From NCBI GenBank assembly GCA_027577415.1, contig JANBQS010000181.1:1-28232 (forward strand): 28,232 bases of DNA, written 5' to 3'. Positions 15,726-23,920 of this stretch are shown in pieces. The position numbers and the translations under genes are program-made. Source of the DNA: Coemansia sp. RSA 922 (taxonomy: Eukaryota; Kickxellomycota; Kickxellomycetes; Kickxellales; Kickxellaceae). How positions within the stretch are numbered: position 1 is the first letter of the stretch; each line of letters begins with the position of its first letter. Under the pieces are notes generated by a model. The model made no database searches, was not told where the DNA came from, and saw only the letters and a list, made by a program, of their open reading frames with translations.

Positions 15726-16192
15726 AGCTTAGACCACAGATAAGTATAGTATAAAAAAGTTTACTTGTGTTTACAGAATAGAAACTCATTACCTTCTCTT
15801 TAGTGCTTACTGACTTGACATTTAGTATAAAAAGGTGCCGAAAAGAGATTCGTGGTATGTGAGGGAATTAGCAGGCGACATTTATGCGAGAACGTAGTGT
15901 TTCTATAAAAGTAATCCTAAGGATAAAAAGAACCTGCTCTTTGGTGTTGACGATTCCCTTGGTCTTGCAGAGAAATAGATGCCCTAAAACTATGTATTTA
16001 TATATTCTCTTCAATGTAAACAACAGTAACTTGTTTGCAAAAAGTGCTATAGTAGTTATCATTAGGCGGACAGGGTTAGAAGACTAATGATGTGGGTTGG
16101 ACATGCGTGGTTCATGAAAGGAACAAATGCCTGGGTCAAGTCAGTAGCCGCAGGTGTGCCAAGGGAAATGCTATTGTCGTTACTTAACTTTA
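15726..16192. repeat. 3' flanking module of the longin-like array, copy A
   Basis: No gene is present. Bases about 15985-16190 contain blocks repeated downstream of the other array genes: AATGTAAACAA...CTTGTTT (16013-16035, also 19852-19875), TGCTATAGTAGTT (about 16044), CATTAGGCGGACAGGGT, and a 39-bp block at 16152-16190 identical to 18678-18716. Confidence 0.6.
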
Positions 16193-16564
16193 CTACTGTT
16201 GATTTTTCAGCATTTCTTTGTAATTTGTAAACCAATCATCCCCAGTTGCATCTGTAACTTGATCATTAATACATTTGTTCATAAAAGAACCAAACGTAGA
16301 ATCCATTGCAATAATAACATAGATATTGGAGATATCTGGTATTGCCTCTGGGCTATTAGGTTCAAAATGTACGCCGTTTACAAAATGGTGAATCTTTTTC
16401 CCAGCAGTAAATTTATAAATATCATTGTGTAGTTGGATTTCACTACTAATCTCGGTGAAATTTGTGGCTTTAATTATCGTTAGATAGCCTATTTTGCTAA
16501 GAGTAGGAGTGCGACCGACAGTGAACTTGTATACAGGTGCAACGGCTTTAATGGGTATTTCCAT
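16193..16564 (-). CDS. Small longin-like protein, array member A
   Basis: The product is 123 aa, with the start at the ATG 16564, the position shared by all array members. It begins MEIPIKAVAPVYKFTVG, has KKIHHFVNG near residue 57 and a hydrophobic strand IYVIIAM (81-87). It then has the conserved NKCINDQV...TGDDW block (N96 to W111). It has no signal peptide or membrane helix. The N-K-x-[LI] then Trp spacing and the H-x-F/V-strand order resemble the longin domain of YKT6-type SNAREs. This is inference from memory of the family, not a search result. No SNARE helix follows. The upstream reading frame extends into the leader, but that part is conserved as DNA, not as protein. It is the leftmost gene of five minus-strand paralogues. 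Confidence 0.7.
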   Translation of the reverse strand: MEIPIKAVAPVYKFTVGRTPTLSKIGYLTIIKATNFTEISSEIQLHNDIYKFTAGKKIHHFVNGVHFEPNSPEAIPDISNIYVIIAMDSTFGSFMNKCINDQVTDATGDDWFTNYKEMLKNQQ

Positions 16565-16667
16565 TTCGAGAGCAAAACAAACAATAAGCACTTGAATGGA
16601 GGATGGATATGGGGTAGTTGATATGGGGTGGGAAAGTAGGAGAATATTTAGAGGTACATAGAACATC

Positions 16668-16679
16668 GCTTAAATAGGA
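16668..16679 (-). promoter_or_regulatory. TATA-like box of array gene A
   Basis: Minus-strand CCTATTTAAGCG lies about 105 nt upstream of the ATG at 16564. The same box stands at the matching place in all five array genes. Confidence 0.65.
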
Positions 16680-17613
16680 CAGCAGGATGGCAAGAAAGGT
16701 GAGGAGGGGGTGCTGCCCAATTCTCCCCCAATTCGCTCTCACTGCTCATTCACTTTTAAAAGCCTTTGATTGTGTCAGAACACTAATGCGAAACATTTCA
16801 GATCAATGTATCCGTATCCAGTGAATTGCTTTGTAATCAATCCAAGACATTGTTTTCCTTGTCCGCTTATTATTCCAAGGGATTCTGTATTTCTTTTGAT
16901 ATAAAAGGAAACCACTACATCAAGTACTCATTTGCTGATCCATTAGTTAATTGCGCTTAACAAATGAGAAATGCTTTGTGTATAATATTTGTTCCAAAAA
17001 GAGTGATATGTATTCAAGCTATTAAAGCATGTTTTGTTATTACACTAGTAAGTTATTTGCGTGTTCTGTATAGAAGAAAATATTAGTTGTTATAAAGCAT
17101 GCGCTTTTAATGGTGTTGCTTCTTCTGAGTTATGGCAATAAAAAGTGCTAGCAGTTCAATATATTCGTTCTACATGTATTATCAACAAGCAAGTAGAGAA
17201 TAACTTAAATGACTAACATAGCAACACTCCAACGTATGCTACAAACATGTACCACAGTCCAAAATTAATTTATTGCTTGTCTGGGTAAATTAAAAAAATG
17301 TAAAACATGTTTGGAAAGTGCTATAGTAGTTGTCGTTAGACAGGCAGGATCGGAAAAGTAGCGACGTGGGTTGAAGAGGCAGGGTATAAGAAAGGAGGAC
17401 CTACCAGAACTAAACCAATAGATATTGAAGTGCTGAAGGATATGATTTTGCCATAGAAAAACCTCATAATGACACTGATTTATCCTTGAGTGTAGCAATA
17501 TATAAAGGACACTTTAGCATTAAATAGTTAAAGGTGCTGGGCGCATAGCTGTTCGACTAATACACCTTTCAATATCTTTACTATACCAGACTGTTCAAAC
17601 ATACCAAACCAAA
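16680..17613. repeat. Inter-gene spacer A-B, homologous to spacer D-E
   Basis: No gene is present. The stretch aligns in order with 20590-21190. Shared blocks include TTTGATTGTGTC (16765 and 20608), CTGATCCAT.AGTTAAT.GC, ACATAG.[GA]ACACTCCAACGTATG, and TTTATTGCTTG.CT.GG. This is evidence that the A-B pair and the D-E pair come from one two-gene duplication. Confidence 0.7.
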
Positions 17614-18011
17614 TCAATTAGCTTGATCAAAAAGCTTTTTTAGGCGTAGCAACATGACTTCGTTATTCTTAAGCCAATCATCGCCACTGCGAGCTGCTTC
17701 ATCTTTAATTTTGCCACCTTCAAGTTTGTCCAGAAAAGTACTAATCTCACGCCTTATTGCAATAACAACATAGCTTACTATGTTGGTTGATATTGTCTCT
17801 GTATTATAGCAATCAAAATATTCGCCATTTACAAAATGATGAAACATCAAACTCTTAGTTGCTTTTTGCATTATACTACCTGGTATGACATCCATTTTTT
17901 TACCATTAGGAAACACTTGGCATTAGTTATCGTCAGCTCTTCCTCTACTTTGGTAAATTTACTAGGAGGGCCTGCAGCAAATTTGTAAACTATCACGTTA
18001 ACTAGAGCCAT
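17614..18011 (-). pseudogene. Longin-like array member B, frameshifted
   Basis: The conserved start ATG at 18011 opens MALVNVIVYKFAAGPPSKFT and runs about 32 codons to near 17920. The homologous sequence then continues in another frame to 17614 (MFHHFVNGEYFD, SYVVIAI, RSGDDWLKNNE). The span of 398 nt is one short of a multiple of three, consistent with a single-base loss near 17915-17925. The first part is also the most divergent of the five paralogues. I read it as a recent pseudogene; a sequencing error is the alternative. The TATA-like box and leader are still present. Confidence 0.7.
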
Positions 18012-18120
18012 ATTCTAAAAGTATAGGTAAAGTAAGTAATAGACACTAGAAGAGATGATGGAGGTGGGGTTGATATTCTGTAAAAAAAAATGGGATGATT
18101 CATGTAGGTGCGGGAGGTGC

Positions 18121-18133
18121 CTCTTAAATAGGA
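18121..18133 (-). promoter_or_regulatory. TATA-like box of array gene B
   Basis: Minus-strand TCCTATTTAAGAG lies about 115 nt before the ATG at 18011. It is the same element as in the other array genes. Confidence 0.6.
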
Positions 18134-18709
18134 CAACAAAATGCCAAAAAAGAGGAATGTCTAGTTTTTCTCCCATTTGTCGTCACCAATCCACTTTCTT
18201 TGAATGCCAGAAGTGCTGTCTTTTAGTGTTTGGACATGCTCAAAGTCCGCTTTTTTTTTTTTTCAAAGGATGACGTATCACGCTGTGATATCTGAAATCC
18301 GAGTATTGTATATCTGTTTATGATGTCATACTATGATACCCAGTGTGTAAAGCCAAGGTGCTGTTAAGTGATGCGTGGTACATAGGCAATTTTTCAGGTG
18401 AAACTGTTGAGACCATTTATTTATTCTGTTTATATCTTGGTAATAATAAGAAGAGGTACTACTCTGGCATGGTCTCTGATATTCTCCACTCTGGAAATAG
18501 AAGGTCAAAAAGCTATAGTAATTTTATTATAGCTTTATTTGCAAATAATATATTGGCTGTCTAGGAAAATTATATAGTAGTTGACATTAGACGGATGCGG
18601 CCTAGCGAGTAGCATATGTGGATTTGGGATGCGTAGTATAAGAAAGGAGTCACAACTTGGGTCAGGTCAGTAGCTGGAGGTGTGCCAAGGGAAATGCTAT
18701 TGTCGTTAC
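18132..18709. repeat. Upstream region of B and 3' module of C
   Basis: No gene is present. Bases 18170-18360 match 21720-21950 upstream of gene E (CATGCTCAAAGTC, AATCCGAGTATTGT, CAGTGTGTAAAG). Bases 18565-18709 carry the 3' module of the array, including ATAGTAGTTGACATTAGACGG and the 39-bp block identical to 16152-16190. TGACGTAT (18271) and TGATGTCAT (18321) are CRE-like. Confidence 0.6.
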
Positions 18710-19090
18710 TTAACTTCCCTCTACTAGCCCTCTAATAAATTCCATGTTATTATTAATCCAATTATCACCAGCTGAATCATTAACTTTGCCAGTCATACAA
18801 TGTTTCTTAAATGAAGAAAATGCACAGCTCATCCCAATAATAACGAAGTTGTTAAGGTTGTTTGGTATCTTCTCTTCGCTATTAGGCCCATAATGTACGC
18901 CGTTTGCAATACTATGGATAGGTACTTTTTTAGTTATTTCCAGAATATCACTACGTTGTCTGACTTCATCACCAACCCCAAAGTAATGCGTGGCTTGTAT
19001 TGTTGCCATGACACCTACTTTGGTAAGAGTGGGGCGGTCACCGACAACGAACATGTATACAGGTACCATGGCTCTAACGGAATTTTCCAT
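18710..19090 (-). CDS. Small longin-like protein, array member C
   Basis: The product is 126 aa, starting MENSVRAMVPVYMFVVGDRP at the shared ATG position. The conserved features are PTLTKVG (about residues 20-26), IANGVHYGPNSEEKIP, the strand NNFVIIGM, and FKKHCMTGKV...AGDNWINNN at the C-terminus. It is the most divergent intact member: the N-K-x-L element has become K-K-H-C and H-H-F is lost. It lies between the two duplicated gene pairs (A-B and D-E) and may be a remnant of an older tandem unit. No secretion or membrane signal is seen. It is soluble and cytosolic by prediction, and its function is unknown. Confidence 0.68.
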   Translation of the reverse strand: MENSVRAMVPVYMFVVGDRPTLTKVGVMATIQATHYFGVGDEVRQRSDILEITKKVPIHSIANGVHYGPNSEEKIPNNLNNFVIIGMSCAFSSFKKHCMTGKVNDSAGDNWINNNMEFIRGLVEGS

Positions 19091-19192
19091 TTTGGTAAGA
19101 AAAAATAATAAGAACTTGAAGAGATGATGGAGATGGGGTTGTTGATATGGTGTAGAAAAAAGTAGGAGGATTTTTGGAAGTGCGGGGCGCGT

Positions 19193-19204
19193 CTCTTAAA
19201 TAGG
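19193..19204 (-). promoter_or_regulatory. TATA-like box of array gene C
   Basis: Minus-strand CCTATTTAAGAG lies about 105 nt before the ATG at 19090, followed by the conserved CAC/ATC-rich leader. Confidence 0.65.
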
Positions 19205-19319
19205 GCAGTTGAAGGTAAAAAAAAGGGGAATGTCCAACTTTTCTTTCCCAGCACCCTTGCTTTGAGATTCTAGGTCTACGTCATAGCACCAGTAAGCAAT
19301 TCAAGCGCAATCAATCTTG

Positions 19320-19358
19320 AAGTCTCCAATAGATTGCATTTCAATCTATCGGAGACTT
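19320..19358. repeat. 17-bp inverted repeat (hairpin) upstream of array gene C
   Basis: The arms AAGTCTCCAATAGATTG (19320-19336) and CAATCTATCGGAGACTT (19342-19358) are complementary at 16 of 17 positions around a 5-nt loop. It lies about 115 bp upstream of the TATA-like box of C. Confidence 0.85.
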
Positions 19359-19403
19359 TGTTTTCTTTGTCTGCTCTTTTTTCAAAGAATGACGCAATCA
19401 CAC

Positions 19404-19411
19404 TGACGTCA
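19404..19411. promoter_or_regulatory. CRE-type palindrome TGACGTCA
   Basis: This is a perfect 8-bp CRE (ATF/CREB bZIP) site about 200 bp upstream of the TATA-like box of array gene C. Related sites occur upstream of B (18271 and 18321) and E (21893). Confidence 0.55.
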
Positions 19412-20030
19412 TAAGGTGATGCTCAATGGGAAAAGTGACAGCAATTACCAGTAGTACAAAACCCTGCTCTACAAAGCAATAGCAATGAATCAATGTACTG
19501 TAGATGTAAATTATGTGGAGGGAGGATGTTTGCTAGAACATTTGGCAATGATAAAAGCAAGTAATAGATATCTTAGAAAGGTAACGTTTATAATTTTGAA
19601 CACCTGAAGAAAACTCACGCTATATATCTTGAGCCAGGAATCCTAAAACAATAACAAACCAGTATTGTGTGACACGAACCCTACGAACCAAGATAAGTAA
19701 AGCCACTTATCCGTGGCGAGTTTATCAAGGAATTTCAAGAGCATGTGTATTGGTGTGGCTATAAAAGATGTGCTGTTCTAGTTCTATGTCTGCTGCTCTC
19801 TTCACTGAAAAATAAAAGCTCATATATTTATAGTATTTATGTATTCTCGTCAATGTAAACAAAAGTATCTTGTTTTAAATAAAAAGCACTACAGTAGTTG
19901 TCATTAGGCGGGCCGGGTCAGAGCAGCAGCAGGCGTAGATAAGAGACGTGTAGCACATCAAGGGTATCAGCATGGGTCAAGCCAGTAGACATTGAAACTT
20001 CAAAAGAGAATATGCTGCTGTAGCAAAACT

Positions 20031-20411
20031 TCAATACTTTAGCCTTTCAATTGTACCTCTGTTATTGCTAACCCAATTATCACCAGTTTCATCTTCAATA
20101 AGGCCATTAAGAAATTTGTTCACCAATGCACGAATTGGACACTTCATTGCAATAATAACGTGGCTTCTGGGGCTATCAGGTATTATCTCTGTACTACTAT
20201 TATCATAATGCGTGCCATCTACAAAGTGGTGAAATGTATAACTTCTAAGTTCTCTAAGTTCTCTATGTTCTTCTTTGAATAGTGCGATCCTCACGTTAGC
20301 ATCAGCGTATCTCTCGGCCACTATTACCATATCGCCTATTTTTGTAAGCTTAGGATAGTCCCCGGCAGTAAATTGGTAAACAGGTGCAACAGCTTTAACG
20401 GGTAATTCCAT
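20031..20411 (-). CDS. Small longin-like protein, array member D
   Basis: The product is 126 aa. It begins MELPVKAVAPVYQFTAGDYP, then has LTKIGDMVIVAERYADANV, FHHFVDGTHYD, the strand SHVIIAMKC, and LVNKFLNGLIEDETGDNW near residues 96-112. This is the best match of the array to a YKT6-like longin C-terminus (N-K-x-L, then 11 residues, then Trp). A 9-bp tandem duplication gives E-L-R-E-L-R where gene E has a single E-L-R. Long blocks are identical to gene E, while others differ, suggesting gene conversion. No SNARE motif, membrane anchor or CAAX-like tail follows, so it would be a free-standing domain. Confidence 0.75.
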   Translation of the reverse strand: MELPVKAVAPVYQFTAGDYPKLTKIGDMVIVAERYADANVRIALFKEEHRELRELRSYTFHHFVDGTHYDNSSTEIIPDSPRSHVIIAMKCPIRALVNKFLNGLIEDETGDNWVSNNRGTIERLKY

Positions 20412-20516
20412 TCTGAGGGCAAAACAAATAATAAGAACGTGAAGAGATGACGGAGATGGTGTTGTTGATATGGTGTGGTAAAAAAGTAGGAGGATTTTTA
20501 GAGGAGCAGGACACGT

Positions 20517-20528
20517 CTCTTAAATAGT
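20517..20528 (-). promoter_or_regulatory. TATA-like box of array gene D
   Basis: Minus-strand ACTATTTAAGAG lies about 107 nt before the ATG at 20411. Farther upstream the minus strand has a G/A-rich run. Confidence 0.65.
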
Positions 20529-21194
20529 ATAAAAGGATGCCAAGAAAAAATAGGGCTGTCCTATTATTCCCCCCTTTTTTTCCCTTCACCAATCAACTTA
20601 AAGGCCCTTTGATTGTGTCTGAATAATAATAAGAAACACTTGCATGCAATAAAGCTCAAAAGAGTTCAATAGATTGCTTTCTAATTAACACTTACCTTTT
20701 CCTCCTTTGTCCGGTTTCTTTCAAAGGATGCTGCGGTTCCTTTTTGGCTAAGAATAGGATCACCACCTTAAGCACTCATTCGCTGATCCATGAGTTAATC
20801 GCATATAATAAAGAAAATTTTCTTGCCATGCGTAAATGTTTATTCAAAAGGAGTTAAATGCACTCATGCTGGTCAAATCTTGCTGTTAAGCAGCATGGCT
20901 TGTCATTGTGTTGCTGCTTCCTAGTTGTGGCAAGAAAGCTTGTACGTCTCAATAAATTTATGTTTTACATGCATTACTAAGTGAATAGTGAATAATGACC
21001 AACATAGTGACACTCCAACGTATGGTGCAAAACTGTACCAGTCTCCAATATAAATTTATTGCTTGCCTAGGTAAACTAAAAGTAAAACTTGCCTATTAAT
21101 GTACTATAGTGTATGAATAGAACGCCAGCTAAAATTAAACCAGTAGGCGTAAATGCACTGAGAGAAACAATAATGACATTTCAGAACTTCACTA
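20529..21194. repeat. Spacer D-E, homologous to spacer A-B
   Basis: No gene is present. This is the second copy of the spacer at 16680-17613, shortened by a few hundred bp. The blocks are in the same order. Confidence 0.65.
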
Positions 21195-21560
21195 CTATAG
21201 CCATTTAATTATATCTCTGTTATTGCTAACCCAATTATCACCAGTTTCATCTTCAATAAGGCCATTAAGAAATTTGTTCTTAAAGGCACCAAACGTGCAC
21301 TTCATTGTAATAATAACGTAGCTTTCTGGGTTGGCTGGTATTACCTCCATACTACTGGTATCAAAATACGCGCCATCTACAAAGTGGTGAAATGTATAAC
21401 TTCTAAGTTCTCTATGTTCTTCTTTGAATAGTGCGATCCTCACGTTAGCATCAGCGTATCTCTCGGCCACTATTACCATATCGCCTATTTTTGTAAGCAT
21501 AGGATATTCCCCTGCAGAATATAGATAAACAGGTGCAACACATTTAATGGGTACTTCCAT
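21195..21560 (-). CDS. Small longin-like protein, array member E
   Basis: The product is 121 aa, with the start at ATG 21560 by comparison with the other members. It begins MEVPIKCVAPVYLYSAGEYP, then has LTKIGDMVIVAERYADANV, TFHHFVDGAYFD, SYVIITMKC, and FKNKFLNGLIEDETGDNW. It is highly similar to D, with stretches of identical DNA covering residues about 24-63 and the C-terminal 25 codons. Longer in-frame extension upstream exists but overlaps the conserved non-coding leader. It has no signal peptide. It is the promoter-proximal (rightmost) gene of the array as transcribed, but each gene has its own TATA-like box, so this is not a single transcript by design. Confidence 0.75.
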   Translation of the reverse strand: MEVPIKCVAPVYLYSAGEYPMLTKIGDMVIVAERYADANVRIALFKEEHRELRSYTFHHFVDGAYFDTSSMEVIPANPESYVIITMKCTFGAFKNKFLNGLIEDETGDNWVSNNRDIIKWL

Positions 21561-21668
21561 TCTGAGAGCAAAACAAATAATAAGCACTTGAAGAGATGAT
21601 GGAGATGGAGTTGTTGATATGGTGTGGTAAAGAAAGTAGGATAGTTTTTTGGAGGAGCAGGACACGTC

Positions 21669-21680
21669 TCTTAAATAGTG
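21669..21680 (-). promoter_or_regulatory. TATA-like box of array gene E
   Basis: Minus-strand ACTATTTAAGAG lies about 110 nt before the ATG at 21560, followed by the conserved leader. Confidence 0.65.
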
Positions 21681-22246
21681 CAGCAAGAGACCAAAAAGGG
21701 GGCTGTTCAACTATTCTCAATTTGTCGTCATCAATACGTTTTCTTTGAAAGCCAAAAGTCCTTTCTTCTAGTATTTGGCCATGCTCAAAGTCTGCTTCTT
21801 TTTTCAAAGAGTGATGCGTGTCACACTGCTGTCAGAGATCCGAGCCTTGTATGTCACGCTAAAGTCAGAAATCCGAGTATTGTGTGTCACACTGACGTCC
21901 TACTATGATGACCAGTGTGTAAAGTCCAAGGTTGTCATACAGAACTAATCGCGATCACCTGATTGACGGTTAAGGACAAGTGATGCAGCTTACACCACAA
22001 AACGCACTGTAGTCTTAGGCTTCAGCGTCTGGTCGTGCAGAATCCCAAACGCTGACGTACTACATGGTCTAGCAGTCTGGGAGATTTTCCGCGCTCAAGC
22101 AGAGCTGTCACTGGACGGTAAAGGCTCGATGGCTTGGCTATGTTCCTCCACTGAAAATCTGCAGTCATCTTGCAAATTCTAGACGACTTCTACTACTCAT
22201 ACTCTATGATCAAGGCCCCACACATTTTTTAAAACGCTAGTTGACA
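21681..22246. promoter_or_regulatory. Upstream region of array gene E
   Basis: Bases 21720-21950 match the B upstream region (18170-18360) and contain the 33-bp repeats. Bases 21950-22246 contain no recognised gene. A ~60-codon open stretch (about 21975-22186, with V-W-E-I-F-R-A-Q-A-E) is not distinguishable from chance. Confidence 0.4.
21820..21900. repeat. 33-bp direct repeat (2.4 copies) upstream of E
   Basis: Units start at 21820, 21853 and 21886, each beginning GTCAC. The first two share GTCAGA[GA]ATCCGAG at the same internal offset. The third is partial and runs into TGACGTCC (CRE-like). The homologous promoter of B has only about one unit (18276-18310). Confidence 0.75.
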
Positions 22247-22488
22247 ATGTCTTACCAGTGGTACCACTTTGATCCCAGCGACGACAAACTTGATGGGAAG
22301 GTCCTATTAGAAACAAGTCGCCACAAGTGGCTGGCCGCCTACACCACATTATTCAGTATCATCAGCTGTCAGCTCCGGACGACACCAACAACACCCTGGC
22401 TGCACCTGCTAATCCGCCTACTGTGGCATGAACCGATTTCTATTAATCAATCACAATAAATTTACGCTTAAAGGTCACGCCAAAAAAA
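22247..22488 (+). pseudogene. Decayed copy 2 of the YHFDxxDDKLDGK segment with 3' UTR
   Basis: ATG at 22247 gives MSYQWYHFDPSDDKLDGK. A one-base loss relative to copy 1 near 22302-22310 then shifts the frame. The ancestral frame resumes as RNKSPQVAGRLHHIIQYHQL and ends ANPPTVA-stop at about 22430. Similarity to copy 1 continues past the stop through AATAAA (about 22456) to an A-run at about 22481. The intact ancestor would have been about 60 residues or the C-terminus of something larger. I do not recognise it. Confidence 0.6.
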
Positions 22489-22649
22489 AACATATATGAT
22501 ATCACACGCTACAGTTGCCTTTGATGATCGCAGTTTGTTATTTTCTTATTTATGTGCTCACCCACCCAGCATCTTGGTCGCGGGGTTCAAAGAGTTTTTT
22601 TCTTTATGTTTTAAATATTATTGTCTAAAGCCACTTTCTAAAAATTAAA

Positions 22650-23550
22650 ATGCACTACTTGAGCACAAGGTATTCTAGCCTGTACTCGAACATGTTTTTT
22701 TTCCACAAGAACACCACTTGCATAGACTTTAGGGATTTTGCTGATGCTGGCTCACTCAAGAGGCTCATAAATGGCCCTCTCAGGTACAACGCCCACTGGC
22801 ATCCATGTAAGTTTGAGAAACATGCTTTGCTTCTTTTATTTGGCTTTGAAAAATGAGAGCCAGTCAGTGGCGCAGATGTGCACATATGAGAAACCAGGCA
22901 TCAAACATGGATAGTAGAATGCAAAATCGGCTTTGAGGCCTGAACTGCCTTTAAAGGCTTTTGACTGGTGGTCCACTAAATGATACTCGCATGCCGGAAT
23001 TTCAGTCTAGGGGGTCTGGAGCGTCTGCAGCTCTCATTGTATTTTGTTACTTCTGCATCCATCGCAAGTATGAGTTTCGAAAAAATATGTTGTGACCACC
23101 TCCTCATTCATTATCTTTATATATGCCGAATCGTCTTTCTTTGTCAATGTGCGAGTGGTCGGTTTGGCAGTACCCGTGGTTCTCATCTTGCAGTCGACGT
23201 AGGCAGGGGCGCTCTCTGTCAGTGACTTGAACAGGCCTGGGTTCAACTTGCCCAAGGATTTGAACTTGTCCAACAATTCAAATTCATTAATTATTCTCTT
23301 ATAGCCATCTTCCTGCCTATAGTGCATAATGGTGCTTGCAATCCTTTTGTGCCAGACAGCCAAGTTGGTGTCACTTTCTGGTAACAGCGACCCCTTCGAC
23401 TGGGACCTCAAATGGGTTGGATCGGCGACGCTTCTACTTTATTGTCTCTAAAAAACATAAAGTGAGAACTCTGGTAAAAGTGTGAGTATTTGTGGCCTTA
23501 ACATTTGCTCTGAATTTTCAATTTTAGTACCAAAATGGCCAGTACGCGAT
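22650..23550 (-). pseudogene. FunK1 relic 2, with internal deletion and dead intron
   Basis: The minus strand aligns closely with the intact FunK1 at 12600-13960. N-terminal coding (LNPGLFKSLTESAPAYVDCK) is followed by a one-base gain near 23085, which yields the aberrant tail CDGCRSNKIQ, and a one-base loss near 23009. About 450 bp corresponding to 12815-13270 are missing, joining the EAKKEE region to the region before VFLKLSW. The relic ends at FEYRLEYLVLK-stop, before the catalytic loop. Upstream, the intron is still alignable (23455-23550), but its donor GTAAGT reads TCGCGT. It is a pseudogene derived from a spliced-type genomic copy. Confidence 0.85.
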
Positions 23551-23920
23551 AGCCTGCAAGTGTCTCTTAGCACGGAAACCTAAAGGATGCATTTTCTCCT
23601 TCTATTGAAAAAATTGGATAATGTGTAGTGCTTGCCTTTTTGCAATGGCAAGATTTATAATTAGATAGTGCACCCCAACCCAAAAAACTCATGACACAAT
23701 GGAGGTAGTGCTTGTTGAGCGAATGGCCACCCAACGCAACTGCCATCATTGTGTTCTGATTTTTCCATGTGCGTTTTTCTTTCTTCTCCTCCTCCTTTTT
23801 CTTCATAAAAGGAGCCAGGGTTGCGTCCACATTTTTTTTTTAGTATTTTCCTCACTGTTCACGACATAGTTTTTTCTCCCTTCAACATTATACACTTTTT
23901 GACCTGGAAAATAGTTTAAC
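23551..23920. other. Intergenic region, possible promoter of the ORF at 23921
   Basis: No gene is recognised. CATAAAAGG at about 23804-23812 is TATA-like and is followed by a T/C-rich leader. Confidence 0.35.

Larger units (their letters stand above)
19205..20030. other. Spacer C-D: hairpin, CRE palindrome and 3' module of D
   Basis: No gene is present. A 17-bp inverted repeat lies at 19320-19358 and a perfect TGACGTCA palindrome at 19404-19411. Bases 19840-19915 repeat the 3' module also found at 15985-16070. Confidence 0.55.

Noticed and set aside
21561..21807. Longer N-termini for the array genes, with hydrophobic HINN-SISIISSS-type stretches resembling signal peptides
   Set aside because: The extensions differ in frame between paralogues, start at different places, and cover the TATA-like box and leader that are conserved as DNA. 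The M-E-x-P-[IV]-K start is common to A, D and E.
21975..22186. About 60-70 stop-free codons upstream of the second YHFD copy
   Set aside because: The length is within chance for six frames in this window, and no repeat or homologue in the window supports it.
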